From: Methylotenera sp. UBA6020
GTDB taxonomy: Bacteria; Pseudomonadota; Gammaproteobacteria; Burkholderiales; Methylophilaceae
NCBI GenBank assembly: GCA_002429455.1
Contig: DIZU01000029.1
Span: 24,593 to 32,735 of the forward strand
Direction: 5' to 3'
Length of the DNA: 8,143 nt
Below the pieces are notes generated by a model, which made no database searches, was not told where the DNA came from, and was given only the letters and a program-made list of their open reading frames with translations. The position numbers and the translations under genes are program-made. This document shows, piece after piece, positions 1 to 6,010 of the stretch (position 1 is the stretch's first letter; each line of letters opens with the position of its first letter).

Positions 1-1149
1 AAACTTATTCCAGAAGAACTGGTGCCATTAAAGGTAATCGGCCGCATGGTACTTGATCGTTGGCCTAATAATTTCTTTGCAGAAACCGAACAAGTCGCTT
101 TTTGCCCCTCACATGTTGTGCCAGGTATTGATTTTTCCAACGATCCCCTTTTACAAGGACGCTTGTTTTCATATCTTGATACTCAACTTTCACGTTTGGG
201 ATCACCAAACTTTCATCAGATTCCAATTAATGCTCCCAAATGTCCATTCGCCAATCAACAGCGTGATGGGCATATGCAAATGGAACAGCCAACTGGTAGA
301 GTAGCCTACGAACCTAATTCTCTATCTAAAGATTCTCCGCGTGAAATGCCTAAAGGGTTTCATACTGCTACAGTGAATGAAAGTGGAAACAAAGGAAGAA
401 TAAGAGCTGAAAGCTTCGCAGATCATTACTCCCAGGCGCGGCAGTTTTTTATCAGCCAAACCAGCTATGAGCAAGCACACATCGCTTCAGCGTTAGTATT
501 TGAACTTTCTAAAGTTGAACATTTACATATCAGAGAAGCAATGGTGGGTCATTTACTTCATATTTCAGAAGACCTTGCGAATAGAGTAGCTAAAGGCTTG
601 GGATTTGACAAGATGCCAAATGCGCCTCAAGTTGCAGCTGTCGTACAGGAAATGCCGCCATCACCAGCACTGCAAACCATCGGCAAAATGAAAGACACGT
701 TACATGGTCGTTTGATAGGAATTTTGATTGCAGATGGCTCCGATGTCACTGTTATTAATAGCATTAAAAAGGCTGTGATTAAGGCAGGCGCTAATGTGAA
801 AATTGTTGGTCCCAAGATTGGTGGTGCAAAACTAAGTGATGACTCAATACTTCATGTAGATGGGCAACTGGCAGGCACACCTTCGGTAATATTTGATGCC
901 ATTGCGATTATTCTTTCTAATGAAGGTACGAAATCACTATCTATGGAAGCGGCCGCAATCGATTTTGTTCGCGATGCATATGGCCATTTGAAGGCAATTG
1001 CCATGGATAAGGGAGGGGAAGTCTTAGTGAAAAGTGCAAATATTCATGTGGACGCAGGAGTGTTAGATGTGTTAGAAGTTGATGATTTTATTTCCGCTGC
1101 AAAAACTCGGCAATGGGATAGAGAAAAATTGATTAGAACTTTAGCCTGA
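1..1149 (+). CDS. katE: Large-subunit catalase, C-terminal half (5' end outside window)
   Basis: This is a monofunctional haem catalase of the large-subunit (HPII/KatE) class, which dismutates hydrogen peroxide to water and oxygen in the cytoplasm. The frame is open from base 1, so the GTG at 22 is internal; 382 residues are visible, about half of the usual 700-750. Visible residues 14-31 match the end of the catalase barrel ([17 protein letters not shown]). Residues 52-62 ([11 protein letters not shown]) carry the proximal haem ligand Tyr58 and Arg54. A helical segment (about 140-205) follows, then the extra flavodoxin/DJ-1-like C-terminal domain (about 236-362, beginning [11 protein letters not shown]) that defines large catalases. 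The residue 23 before the haem tyrosine is Cys35, where E. coli HPII has His392. The gene looks intact to its TGA stop. Family identity is very secure; the symbol is by class. Confidence 0.96.
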   Translation, partial: KLIPEELVPLKVIGRMVLDRWPNNFFAETEQVAFCPSHVVPGIDFSNDPLLQGRLFSYLDTQLSRLGSPNFHQIPINAPKCPFANQQRDGHMQMEQPTGRVAYEPNSLSKDSPREMPKGFHTATVNESGNKGRIRAESFADHYSQARQFFISQTSYEQAHIASALVFELSKVEHLHIREAMVGHLLHISEDLANRVAKGLGFDKMPNAPQVAAVVQEMPPSPALQTIGKMKDTLHGRLIGILIADGSDVTVINSIKKAVIKAGANVKIVGPKIGGAKLSDDSILHVDGQLAGTPSVIFDAIAIILSNEGTKSLSMEAAAIDFVRDAYGHLKAIAMDKGGEVLVKSANIHVDAGVLDVLEVDDFISAAKTRQWDREKLIRTLA

Positions 1150-1152
1150 TTG

Positions 1153-1180
1153 TAGCTAATTGATAATAAAAGATTAGCTA
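1153..1180 (+). terminator. Weak hairpin after the catalase gene
   Basis: A perfect 8-bp inverted repeat (TAGCTAAT / ATTAGCTA, 12-nt spacer) starts 3 nt after the catalase stop, and the sequence after it is T-rich but interrupted (AAATTTTATTATTT). The stem is AT-rich and so weak. A role as transcription terminator or 3'-end stabiliser is an inference from position. Confidence 0.4.
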
Positions 1181-1325
1181 ATGCAAATTTTATTATTTCC
1201 AATCCTACGCTTCATGATGAAATGTGAACTTTCGCTCATAGTCGGCTATTGGCTGAAGTTACTCATATGCGTTCAAAAGCCCTTTGTCATACGTGCTTGC
1301 GTGCATTTGCAGATTAATATCAATC

Positions 1326-1577
1326 CTATAAATTATCAATTCTGACTGTGGTTAATTGAGTTAAATATACATTTTTCTCAATATCTTTGCTGGATAGTCT
1401 TTTAAATTTTATAAATCTGAGGTCATAGATGTCAAACAGCATCCGACACTTGCCACGCAAACAGCGTTCATACTTGCCAGTATCTTTCAAAAAAACATAG
1501 AACAACAAGGGCTTGTCAGCTGTTCCACCGCTGCTGAATTGCAGACTAAGTGGAAAGTTCAGCGCGCTGTTTGACAT
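1326..1577 (-). CDS. Possible orphan hypothetical protein, 83 aa
   Basis: I do not recognise this protein. In its favour, the ATG at 1577 is preceded by AGAGGA (plus-strand 1584-1589) at a 6-nt spacing, a good ribosome binding site. The first 55 or so codons also have ordinary proteobacterial codon use, while the tail from about residue 55 becomes AT-rich and Lys/Ile-rich. The middle holds a Cys-Leu-Arg-Gly-Lys-Cys cluster (about residues 39-44) followed by a basic stretch. No signal peptide or membrane segment is visible. The change in composition could mean a protein truncated by recombination and read on into non-coding DNA. It stands alone between the catalase and the EamA permease, and may equally be a chance ORF. 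Confidence 0.35.
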   Translation of the reverse strand: MSNSALNFPLSLQFSSGGTADKPLLFYVFLKDTGKYERCLRGKCRMLFDIYDLRFIKFKRLSSKDIEKNVYLTQLTTVRIDNL

Positions 1578-1592
1578 TCACCGTCCTCTTTT

Positions 1593-1606
1593 GGCCGGCT
1601 TCGGCC
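1593..1606 (-). repeat. GC hairpin next to the 83-aa ORF ribosome binding site
   Basis: GGCCG / CGGCC arms with a 4-nt loop lie in an otherwise AT-rich stretch. Read on the minus strand, the hairpin ends 3 nt before the AGAGGA ribosome binding site of the 83-residue ORF. It could affect translation if that ORF is real; it could also be a remnant of an unrelated element. Confidence 0.4.
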
Positions 1607-1774
1607 TCATAGCATATCAATTTAGTTGCCATAAAGCAGGCAGTTTAAAATGGAAATAAACATAATCTAATAAATTTTCATTCAGCTAGTTTTGGTCAAA
1701 TCAATCATGAAACTCGGATCCCCCATATTTTCAATGAGCCTAAGTTCGGTTATATGGTAATTATTGGGTGCCCT

Positions 1775-1821
1775 CGAAAGCCTCCGGTTTTAACCGACAG
1801 CAGCAGGCCTTCGCTGTTTTT
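1775..1821 (+). terminator. Nested stem-loop with T-tract, terminator-like
   Basis: An outer stem CGAAAGCCT (1775-1783) pairs with AGGCCTTCG (1805-1813) with one mismatch in nine. Inside it a small hairpin CGGTT/AACCG (1785-1796) has a 2-nt loop. An alternative stem is ACAGC (1797-1801) with GCTGT (1813-1817). Both are followed by TTTTT (1817-1821) and then GCATTTTT. This is the look of a factor-independent terminator or the 3' end of a small RNA. The catalase stop is more than 600 bp upstream and no other plus-strand gene ends here. Confidence 0.4.
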
Positions 1822-1956
1822 AGCATTTTTGGATATGATGCTAGCTTTTGCGTATATCCAATCTGCCGGACTTTCGATTAATCAGAATTGGTTGTTAGGA
1901 TATGACGACCACTTGAGTCATTAACCCTCACTACACATGAACAATACCTTGTCCTG

Positions 1957-2856
1957 ATGAACCCCAGAATAACCTTATCGACCGTCTTGTTGCTTACCGT
2001 GCCTCCGCTCCTGTGGGCTGGCAATGCTGTCGTCGGCCGCATGGTTCATGAGTGGGTGCCGCCGATGACCTTGAACCTGCTGCGCTGGGTGATTGCGCTG
2101 GTCATCCTATTGCCGCTGGCCAGTTCAATCTTCCACCGCGGAAGTGGCTTATGGGCCAGTTGGCGACGTTTTACATTGCTGGGGCTACTTGGGGTAGGCC
2201 TTTACAACTCACTTCAGTACCTTGCACTACAGAGCTCCACGCCGATTAACGTGACTCTGGTCGCGGCTGGTATGCCGGTTTGGATGCTCATCGTTGGAGG
2301 ACTATTCTTCAATGCGAAGGTCGGACGCAAGCAGGTGATTGGTGTCGTTTTGTCGATGGCCGGCGTGCTGCTGGTGCTCAGTCGCGGCGAATGGCAGCGC
2401 TTGCTGGCGATGCATCTAGTGCCAGGCGATCTATTCATGATAGCAGCGACCATCGCATGGTCCTTTTATAGTTGGTTGTTGACGCTGAAGAAAGAACCAA
2501 AGGATATCCGCAGCAACTGGGCGGCATTTTTACTTGCCCAAGTCGTATTCGGTGTAATGTGGTCCAGCGTGTTTGCCGCCGGTGAATGGGCGGTTAGCAG
2601 CTCGCATATCGTTTGGAGCTGGTCATTGGCGGCAGCGCTTCTTTATGTAGCGGTCGGGCCGGCAATCATCGCTTTCCGTTGTTGGGGCGCCGGTATACAG
2701 CGCGCAGGACCAACTATTGCGGGATTTTTTAGTAATCTGACTCCTTTTTTTGCAGCGATAATGTCATCGGCATTTTTAGGTGAAATGCCGCATCTTTATC
2801 ATGTGGTAGCCTTTGCCCTGATTGTCGGCGGAATTGTGTGTTCATCAATCCATTAA
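1957..2856 (+). CDS. EamA/DMT-family permease, 299 aa
   Basis: This is an inner-membrane transporter of the drug/metabolite transporter superfamily, with two EamA repeats (about residues 10-141 and 155-297). Ten hydrophobic segments can be picked out, at about 6-26, 37-59, 70-92, 100-118, 124-143, 157-178, 188-211, 221-243, 250-276 and 280-299. The N-terminus PPLLWAGNAVVGR and the ending AGPTIAGFFSNLTPFFAA...LGE are typical of the two repeats. Length is normal for the family. The substrate cannot be told from sequence; family members export amino acids, metabolites or drugs. The ATG at 1957 fits the family start, although no strong Shine-Dalgarno sequence precedes it (ATACCTTGTCCTG). It is richer in GC than its neighbours, so it may have come in separately. 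It converges on the operon at 2996-4486, which encodes a different DMT permease. Confidence 0.93.
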   Translation: MNPRITLSTVLLLTVPPLLWAGNAVVGRMVHEWVPPMTLNLLRWVIALVILLPLASSIFHRGSGLWASWRRFTLLGLLGVGLYNSLQYLALQSSTPINVTLVAAGMPVWMLIVGGLFFNAKVGRKQVIGVVLSMAGVLLVLSRGEWQRLLAMHLVPGDLFMIAATIAWSFYSWLLTLKKEPKDIRSNWAAFLLAQVVFGVMWSSVFAAGEWAVSSSHIVWSWSLAAALLYVAVGPAIIAFRCWGAGIQRAGPTIAGFFSNLTPFFAAIMSSAFLGEMPHLYHVVAFALIVGGIVCSSIH

Positions 2857-2914
2857 GACCAATGTACGCACTGGAATTTAGTCAAATCAGAGTCCGGACC
2901 CCGTTTACTTAAGA

Positions 2915-2929
2915 TCCGTTGCCAACGGA
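2915..2929. repeat. Short perfect palindrome between convergent genes
   Basis: TCCGTTG-C-CAACGGA gives 7-bp perfect arms around a single base. It lies 58 bp after the EamA stop and 66 bp from the end of the opposing operon. It could act as a weak bidirectional terminator stem, but neither side has a proper T-tract. Function is uncertain. Confidence 0.3.
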
Positions 2930-2995
2930 GGCTGTTCTTTATGGCAAAGTCAAAGTTAACAAATTTAAAAGACTACTTATTAATGAAGCTATGCC

Positions 2996-3106
2996 TCAGT
3001 AGCCTTTTAGAAATAGTTTTGCGCATAATAAGCAAGTGGTGCTTAATCCTGCAATGATGATGATCGCTAGCACATCAGCATACGGATAACCCCAAAATTC
3101 GCTCAT
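2996..3106 (-). CDS. Single-TM microprotein, 36 aa
   Basis: A very short third gene of the minus-strand operon. The ATG at 3106 lies 1 nt after the TAA of the 98-residue gene, and the ribosome binding site AGGAAGG lies inside the end of that gene at about 7-8 nt spacing. The frame is open further upstream, but this start is the only one with such a site. The protein has a short polar N-terminus (SEFWGYPYAD), one hydrophobic helix at about residues 12-32 with two cysteines (about 26 and 29, LSTTCLLCAK), and a basic C-terminus ending LKGY, which predicts N-out/C-in insertion by the positive-inside rule. No family is recognised. Tight coupling suggests it works with the permease or the winged-helix protein, perhaps as a small accessory subunit; this is inference. 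Confidence 0.6.
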   Translation of the reverse strand: MSEFWGYPYADVLAIIIIAGLSTTCLLCAKLFLKGY

Positions 3107-3107
3107 T

Positions 3108-3404
3108 TTATTTCCCTTCCTGCAATAAGCCGGTGTCATGTAAGCGGCTTTGTCCGAATTCTGACAATTTGTAATGGAATAGTACTTTGCCTTTTCCTGC
3201 ATGACTGCCATCATCGATTTTCCCAGCAACACGCGTGACCAGTCCGGCTGCGGCCAGTTCTTCGAGTGCTACTCGTAATGTGCTCACCCAATGCGCGCCA
3301 GATAAACTGTATTCAGATAGTGCCATGGCGACCAGTTCATGATCCCACATACTGCCACCTTGGCTCAGTTGTCCGAGCAAAAATCCTTTTTGATGAAGTT
3401 TCAT
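3108..3404 (-). CDS. Winged-helix-like small protein, likely regulator, 98 aa
   Basis: Second gene of the operon. Its ATG overlaps the TGA of the permease gene (ATGA, 3401-3404) and follows AAGGCGG at 4-nt spacing, so translation is probably coupled. The predicted pattern fits a winged helix-turn-helix: helix 1 at about residues 3-13 (HQKGFLLGQLS), helix 2 at about 20-29, helix 3 at about 37-53 (AHWVSTLRVALEELAAAG), then LVTRV and a return strand (about 72-82, KVLFHYKLSEFG) with a Gly/Asp/Ser-rich wing tip between them. This resembles PadR/MarR-type small DNA-binding folds, but I cannot assign a family and there is no extra ligand domain. The likely role is control of its own operon, perhaps through the inverted repeat at 4553-4570; this is inferred from context. 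No signal peptide or TM segment is visible. Confidence 0.75.
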   Translation of the reverse strand: MKLHQKGFLLGQLSQGGSMWDHELVAMALSEYSLSGAHWVSTLRVALEELAAAGLVTRVAGKIDDGSHAGKGKVLFHYKLSEFGQSRLHDTGLLQEGK

Positions 3405-4486
3405 ACAGCCGCCTTAGCTTTCGTAACTTCACGCAGTTGTGAAACAGATTCAGCCGGTTCGCTGAACATCACAAAGCTACCTGCAATCGTTAGAGAAAGT
3501 CCCGCAAGGAAATACCATTCTGGAATCTGCAATGTAAAGGCTGAAATAAACAGAATGGCAAAAACCGCGTAGAGGTTTCCAATGCCGCCGCACCGGCTTA
3601 CGCCGATCAAAGAGGTGGCTTTATACCAGCTTGTGTAGCAAAAGGCATGTGTGACCGCTGCCAGTAGAATCCAGAGGATAGCCTTACCGTTGGTGAGCGT
3701 TTCGTAAATCAACTGGCCTACCGGGATAGTCGTAAATAAGGCGATGAATGGCAATATCAGGCAGCCCCAAAAAAGAACCTCAAATGTGAAACGGCACTGG
3801 ATGCCGACATCTGGGTCGCTTACGTCCATGCCTCTGGCGGCAACAGCCCCTTCGGAGCCCCATCCTATGGCAGACATGGCGCCTCCCAGATAACCAATCC
3901 ATGCATGCGGGTGAGAACTGCTGGCTTCACCAAACAAGCCTGGCGCATATATTGTTATGCCCCCGCCAATGATGATGGCCATTCCCAGAGCGGCTCGACT
4001 GCTGATTTTTTCATTGTACCAAAGCTTGGCGATGACGGCTCCCACGACAGGGAAAAGCAAGGAGCTGATTGCTGCAAAAATAGGACCTGCATAAAACATT
4101 GCCAAGCATGAGCCGAAAATAGCCAAAGGACCACCACACAATGAAGCCAATGCATACCATTTAGAGATCTGCCTGAATTTGACTATGGTTCGCCCATAGT
4201 CCGACACTTTGCCCAGAACCATATTCCACAGAAGCAGGAACAGGAATACTGCAATAGCATGAACCCATGTCATGACTGCAGTAGCCGCTAGCCGCAGCGT
4301 GGTTGCATCCGCCGGTATATCTGCATATGGGTGCTCATACCAAAGTGCCGTACCGGGTACATACCAAGCCCCCCATAAAACCGCTAGCCACATTGCCCAT
4401 ATAAAGCCCCATCTTTGATTCCTTGCATAATGCTGGTGTAGCGCTAACGCTAAATCTCCGCTAGCATTGTCTGGCAAGATGCTCAT
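3401..4486 (-). CDS. DMT-superfamily-like permease, 361 aa, first gene of operon
   Basis: An integral membrane protein with about ten hydrophobic segments (near residues 27-51, 64-92, 106-134, 137-156, 164-183, 192-217, 233-254, 268-290, 299-323 and 324-344), arranged as two five-helix halves like EamA/DMT transporters. Family-like stretches are WGAWYVPGTALWYE at the end of TM1, AAISSLLFPVVGAVIAKLWYNEKIS (TM4) and NLYAVFAILFISAFTLQIPEWYFLAGLSLTIAGS (TM9-10). It is about 60 residues longer than standard DMT permeases, with a longer hydrophilic N-terminus and an extended TM2-TM3 loop. It is clearly not a duplicate of the permease at 1957-2856. The ATG at 4486 follows GAGGAAA at about 5-6 nt. 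It overlaps the winged-helix gene by 4 nt. Substrate unknown. Confidence 0.85.
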   Translation of the reverse strand: MSILPDNASGDLALALHQHYARNQRWGFIWAMWLAVLWGAWYVPGTALWYEHPYADIPADATTLRLAATAVMTWVHAIAVFLFLLLWNMVLGKVSDYGRTIVKFRQISKWYALASLCGGPLAIFGSCLAMFYAGPIFAAISSLLFPVVGAVIAKLWYNEKISSRAALGMAIIIGGGITIYAPGLFGEASSSHPHAWIGYLGGAMSAIGWGSEGAVAARGMDVSDPDVGIQCRFTFEVLFWGCLILPFIALFTTIPVGQLIYETLTNGKAILWILLAAVTHAFCYTSWYKATSLIGVSRCGGIGNLYAVFAILFISAFTLQIPEWYFLAGLSLTIAGSFVMFSEPAESVSQLREVTKAKAAV

Positions 4487-4521
4487 CTATTTCCTCGGAA
4501 TGCTGTTTATTAAGTTGAGAA

Positions 4522-4550
4522 AGTATAATTTTGTACCTGATGGTGAACAA
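4522..4550 (-). promoter_or_regulatory. Sigma70-like promoter of the permease operon
   Basis: On the minus strand, TTGTTC (plus 4545-4550) and TATACT (plus 4522-4527) are separated by exactly 17 bp. Transcription would start near 4515, leaving a 5' leader of about 30 nt before the ATG at 4486. The hexamers match the consensus at 4 of 6 and 5 of 6 positions. Confidence 0.6.
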
Positions 4551-4552
4551 TA

Positions 4553-4570
4553 CCTCTAAGGGATTAGAGG
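4553..4570. promoter_or_regulatory. Perfect 7-bp inverted repeat, candidate operator
   Basis: CCTCTAA-GGGA-TTAGAGG lies 2 bp upstream of the -35 hexamer of the permease-operon promoter, between that operon and the divergent channel gene. A symmetrical site here suits a dimeric regulator, and the 98-residue winged-helix protein of the operon is the obvious candidate. The binding assignment is inference. Confidence 0.45.
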
Positions 4571-4599
4571 GTCGCAATAAGGAGGCTTGTAAAAAATTG

Positions 4600-4605
4600 T
4601 ATAAT
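4600..4605 (+). promoter_or_regulatory. Perfect TATAAT -10 box for the channel gene
   Basis: TATAAT matches the sigma70 -10 consensus exactly and overlaps the first in-frame ATG (4604-4606) of the channel frame. No good -35 hexamer lies 16-18 bp upstream. If it is used, transcription begins near 4612 and translation must start downstream, at 4664 or 4670. Confidence 0.4.
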
Positions 4606-4669
4606 GAAGCCAATCTTTGGCCCGGCGGTTAAGCGACGGATTTTCTACAGCCTCATTGAAAGCATGCTT

Positions 4670-5497
4670 ATGAACGATCAACTCGAAACCATGGATCACG
4701 TACAACGTGTGATTATTGACTTGGCAATCCAGTTCGGACCGAAGGTACTGGTCGCAATCGTGATTATCATCGTGGGTTTCTATGTTGGACGCTGGGTGGG
4801 TCATATAGCCGATGGCGGAATCAAGAAATTTAATCTTGAACCGCCGGTTCGCCAATTACTGGTGAGGTTAGTGCGAACCTTTGTCCTCGTTCTTTTCGCG
4901 ATCATGGCGCTCCAGAACCTAGGTGTAGAACTCTTACCATTGATTGCCGGCCTCGGCTTGGCTGGTGCCGGCGTTGCTCTGGCCATGCAGGGCGTGCTAA
5001 GCAACATTATGGCTGGACTGACCATTATTTTTACCAAGCCATTCCGCGTTGGGGAATACATCTCAATTGTCAGCGAAGAAGGCCAGGTGATTAACATCAG
5101 TCTCTTCACCACGGTGCTTAGCCACGCAGATCAGTCGAAAGTGGTCATTCCAAACCGCAAGATCGTCGGCGAGATATTGCATAATTACGGAAATATCCGG
5201 CAACTCGATATTTTAGTTGGCGTTGCCTACGACACTGATCTGGATAAAGCGTTAGCTTTAGTCAATGAAGTGATTCAAGGCAATTCTCGCACGCTTAAAG
5301 ATCCGTTTCCCATTGTCACGATCAGCGTTCTGGGGACTTCCTCGATCAGCATTGCTGTAAAACCATGGGTCAACGTCCCTGATTATAGTTCTGCGCATGG
5401 TGAGATCAATAAAGCAATCGTCGAGACCTTCCGCAGCAAGAGTATCGTCATTCCGTTCTCGCAAAGCGAAGTGCGGATTCTGGGAAATATGGGCTAA
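4670..5497 (+). CDS. Small-conductance mechanosensitive channel (MscS family), 275 aa
   Basis: An inner-membrane mechanosensitive channel that releases solutes on hypo-osmotic shock. Counting from the ATG at 4670, TM1 is about residues 22-46, TM2 about 62-84 and the pore-lining TM3 about 88-121, with the Gly/Ala-rich pattern AGLGLAGAGVALAMQGVLSN. The MscS beta domain follows (TKPFRVGEYI, about 122-131, then VVIPNRKIVGEILHNYG), and then the C-terminal alpha/beta domain. Length is close to E. coli MscS (286). I chose 4670 because MNDQLETMDHVQ aligns with how small proteobacterial MscS proteins usually begin, with a weak GAAAG at 7 nt. ATG 4664 is equally possible. ATG 4604 would add 22 residues, but it sits inside a TATAAT box and its nearest AAGGAGG is 18 nt away. 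The gene is divergent from the permease operon. Confidence 0.93.
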   Translation: MNDQLETMDHVQRVIIDLAIQFGPKVLVAIVIIIVGFYVGRWVGHIADGGIKKFNLEPPVRQLLVRLVRTFVLVLFAIMALQNLGVELLPLIAGLGLAGAGVALAMQGVLSNIMAGLTIIFTKPFRVGEYISIVSEEGQVINISLFTTVLSHADQSKVVIPNRKIVGEILHNYGNIRQLDILVGVAYDTDLDKALALVNEVIQGNSRTLKDPFPIVTISVLGTSSISIAVKPWVNVPDYSSAHGEINKAIVETFRSKSIVIPFSQSEVRILGNMG

Positions 5498-5536
5498 TTG
5501 CAAATATTCGCGGCCGTCGGACACCTGCGTGAATGA

Positions 5537-5555
5537 TCTATGTCGAGAACATAGA
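5537..5555. repeat. Hairpin between the convergent channel and cupredoxin genes
   Basis: TCTATGT-CGAGA-ACATAGA has perfect 7-bp arms and a 5-nt loop. It starts 39 bp after the channel stop and lies about 100 bp beyond the end of the cupredoxin gene on the other strand. No T-run follows on either strand, so it is at best a weak or factor-assisted terminator, or a protein-binding palindrome. Confidence 0.4.
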
Positions 5556-5655
5556 CTGACCATAAGCTATTTCCGGCCATAGGTGGAGAGGTGTTACTGG
5601 ATTAATTAAGTCATCTATCCGCGATATGCAATAAGTTGCTCGGTACCGGCTTTGA

Positions 5656-6003
5656 TTACTTCACGACAAGGCTGGCCTTCATGGTGGAATGAAGCTTGCA
5701 GAAATAGGACGCCGCTCCCATTTTTCGAGCCTTCAGTTTCCATGTCCTATTTTCTGCAATTTCGCCCGAGTCGAAGCTGCGGTCTTCGGCCGTAACGGTG
5801 TGGGGAAATGGATCCTTGTTCTTCCACACAATGGTGTCCCCAACTTTGACCTCAAGTTTTTGCGGAGAGAATTGCATAGCTTCGATAACGACGGTGTGCG
5901 CCTTAGGTTTGGTTTGTGCATGCGCGTGGCCAGTCAAGCCAAGCCCTAGTGCAACAATCGCCATGAGTCCAACATAAGCATGGCGGTGATGCAGAGCACG
6001 CAT
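5656..6003 (-). CDS. Periplasmic cupredoxin (plastocyanin/amicyanin-like), 115 aa
   Basis: A small secreted type-1 (blue) copper protein, probably an electron carrier or copper-binding stress protein in the periplasm. Residues 1-29 form a signal peptide (His-rich basic start, hydrophobic core 11-24, likely cleavage after AHA at 29). The mature part is one cupredoxin domain. It has VVIEAMQFSPQKLEVKVGDTIVWKNKDPFPHTVT with ligand His68, and YFCKLHSTMK with ligands Cys102, His105 and Met108. The Cys-x2-His-x2-Met spacing is that of amicyanin, shorter than in plastocyanin. All four ligands are present. It starts 7 nt after the DUF4142 stop, with only a weak Shine-Dalgarno sequence, so it is probably translated by coupling from that gene. 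The redox partner is not identifiable here. Confidence 0.93.
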   Translation of the reverse strand: MRALHHRHAYVGLMAIVALGLGLTGHAHAQTKPKAHTVVIEAMQFSPQKLEVKVGDTIVWKNKDPFPHTVTAEDRSFDSGEIAENRTWKLKARKMGAASYFCKLHSTMKASLVVK

Positions 6004-6010
6004 TTCAACT

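Larger units (their letters stand above)
1578..1956. other. Intergenic region with stem-loops, no convincing gene
   Basis: This 379-bp stretch separates the possible 83-residue ORF (minus) from the EamA permease (plus). It holds a GC-rich hairpin beside the ribosome binding site of the small ORF (1593-1606) and a nested stem-loop with a T-tract (1775-1821). I find no clear -35/-10 pair for either neighbour and no coding frame that resembles a known protein. The EamA promoter must lie here or just upstream, but I cannot place it. Confidence 0.5.

Noticed and set aside
1740..1830. Integron attC-like site suggested by GTT/AAC motifs around 1785-1796
   Set aside because: The spacing and core-site pairs of attC are absent, there is no integrase or cassette array, and the structure is better read as a terminator-like stem.
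2941..3057. 38-codon plus-strand ORF beginning MAKSKLTNLKDY with GGAGG at 9 nt
   Set aside because: It lies antisense to most of the better supported 36-aa operon gene, has no recognisable family and is AT-rich. The Shine-Dalgarno match falls within a palindrome and is probably chance.
2996..3232. Longer 78-aa reading of the microprotein frame
   Set aside because: The extension overlaps the winged-helix gene in another frame and lacks a ribosome binding site. The internal ATG at 3106 has a good one and gives a clean membrane protein.
4801..5112. 103-aa minus-strand ORF
   Set aside because: It lies entirely opposite the well supported MscS-family gene and shows no family pattern.
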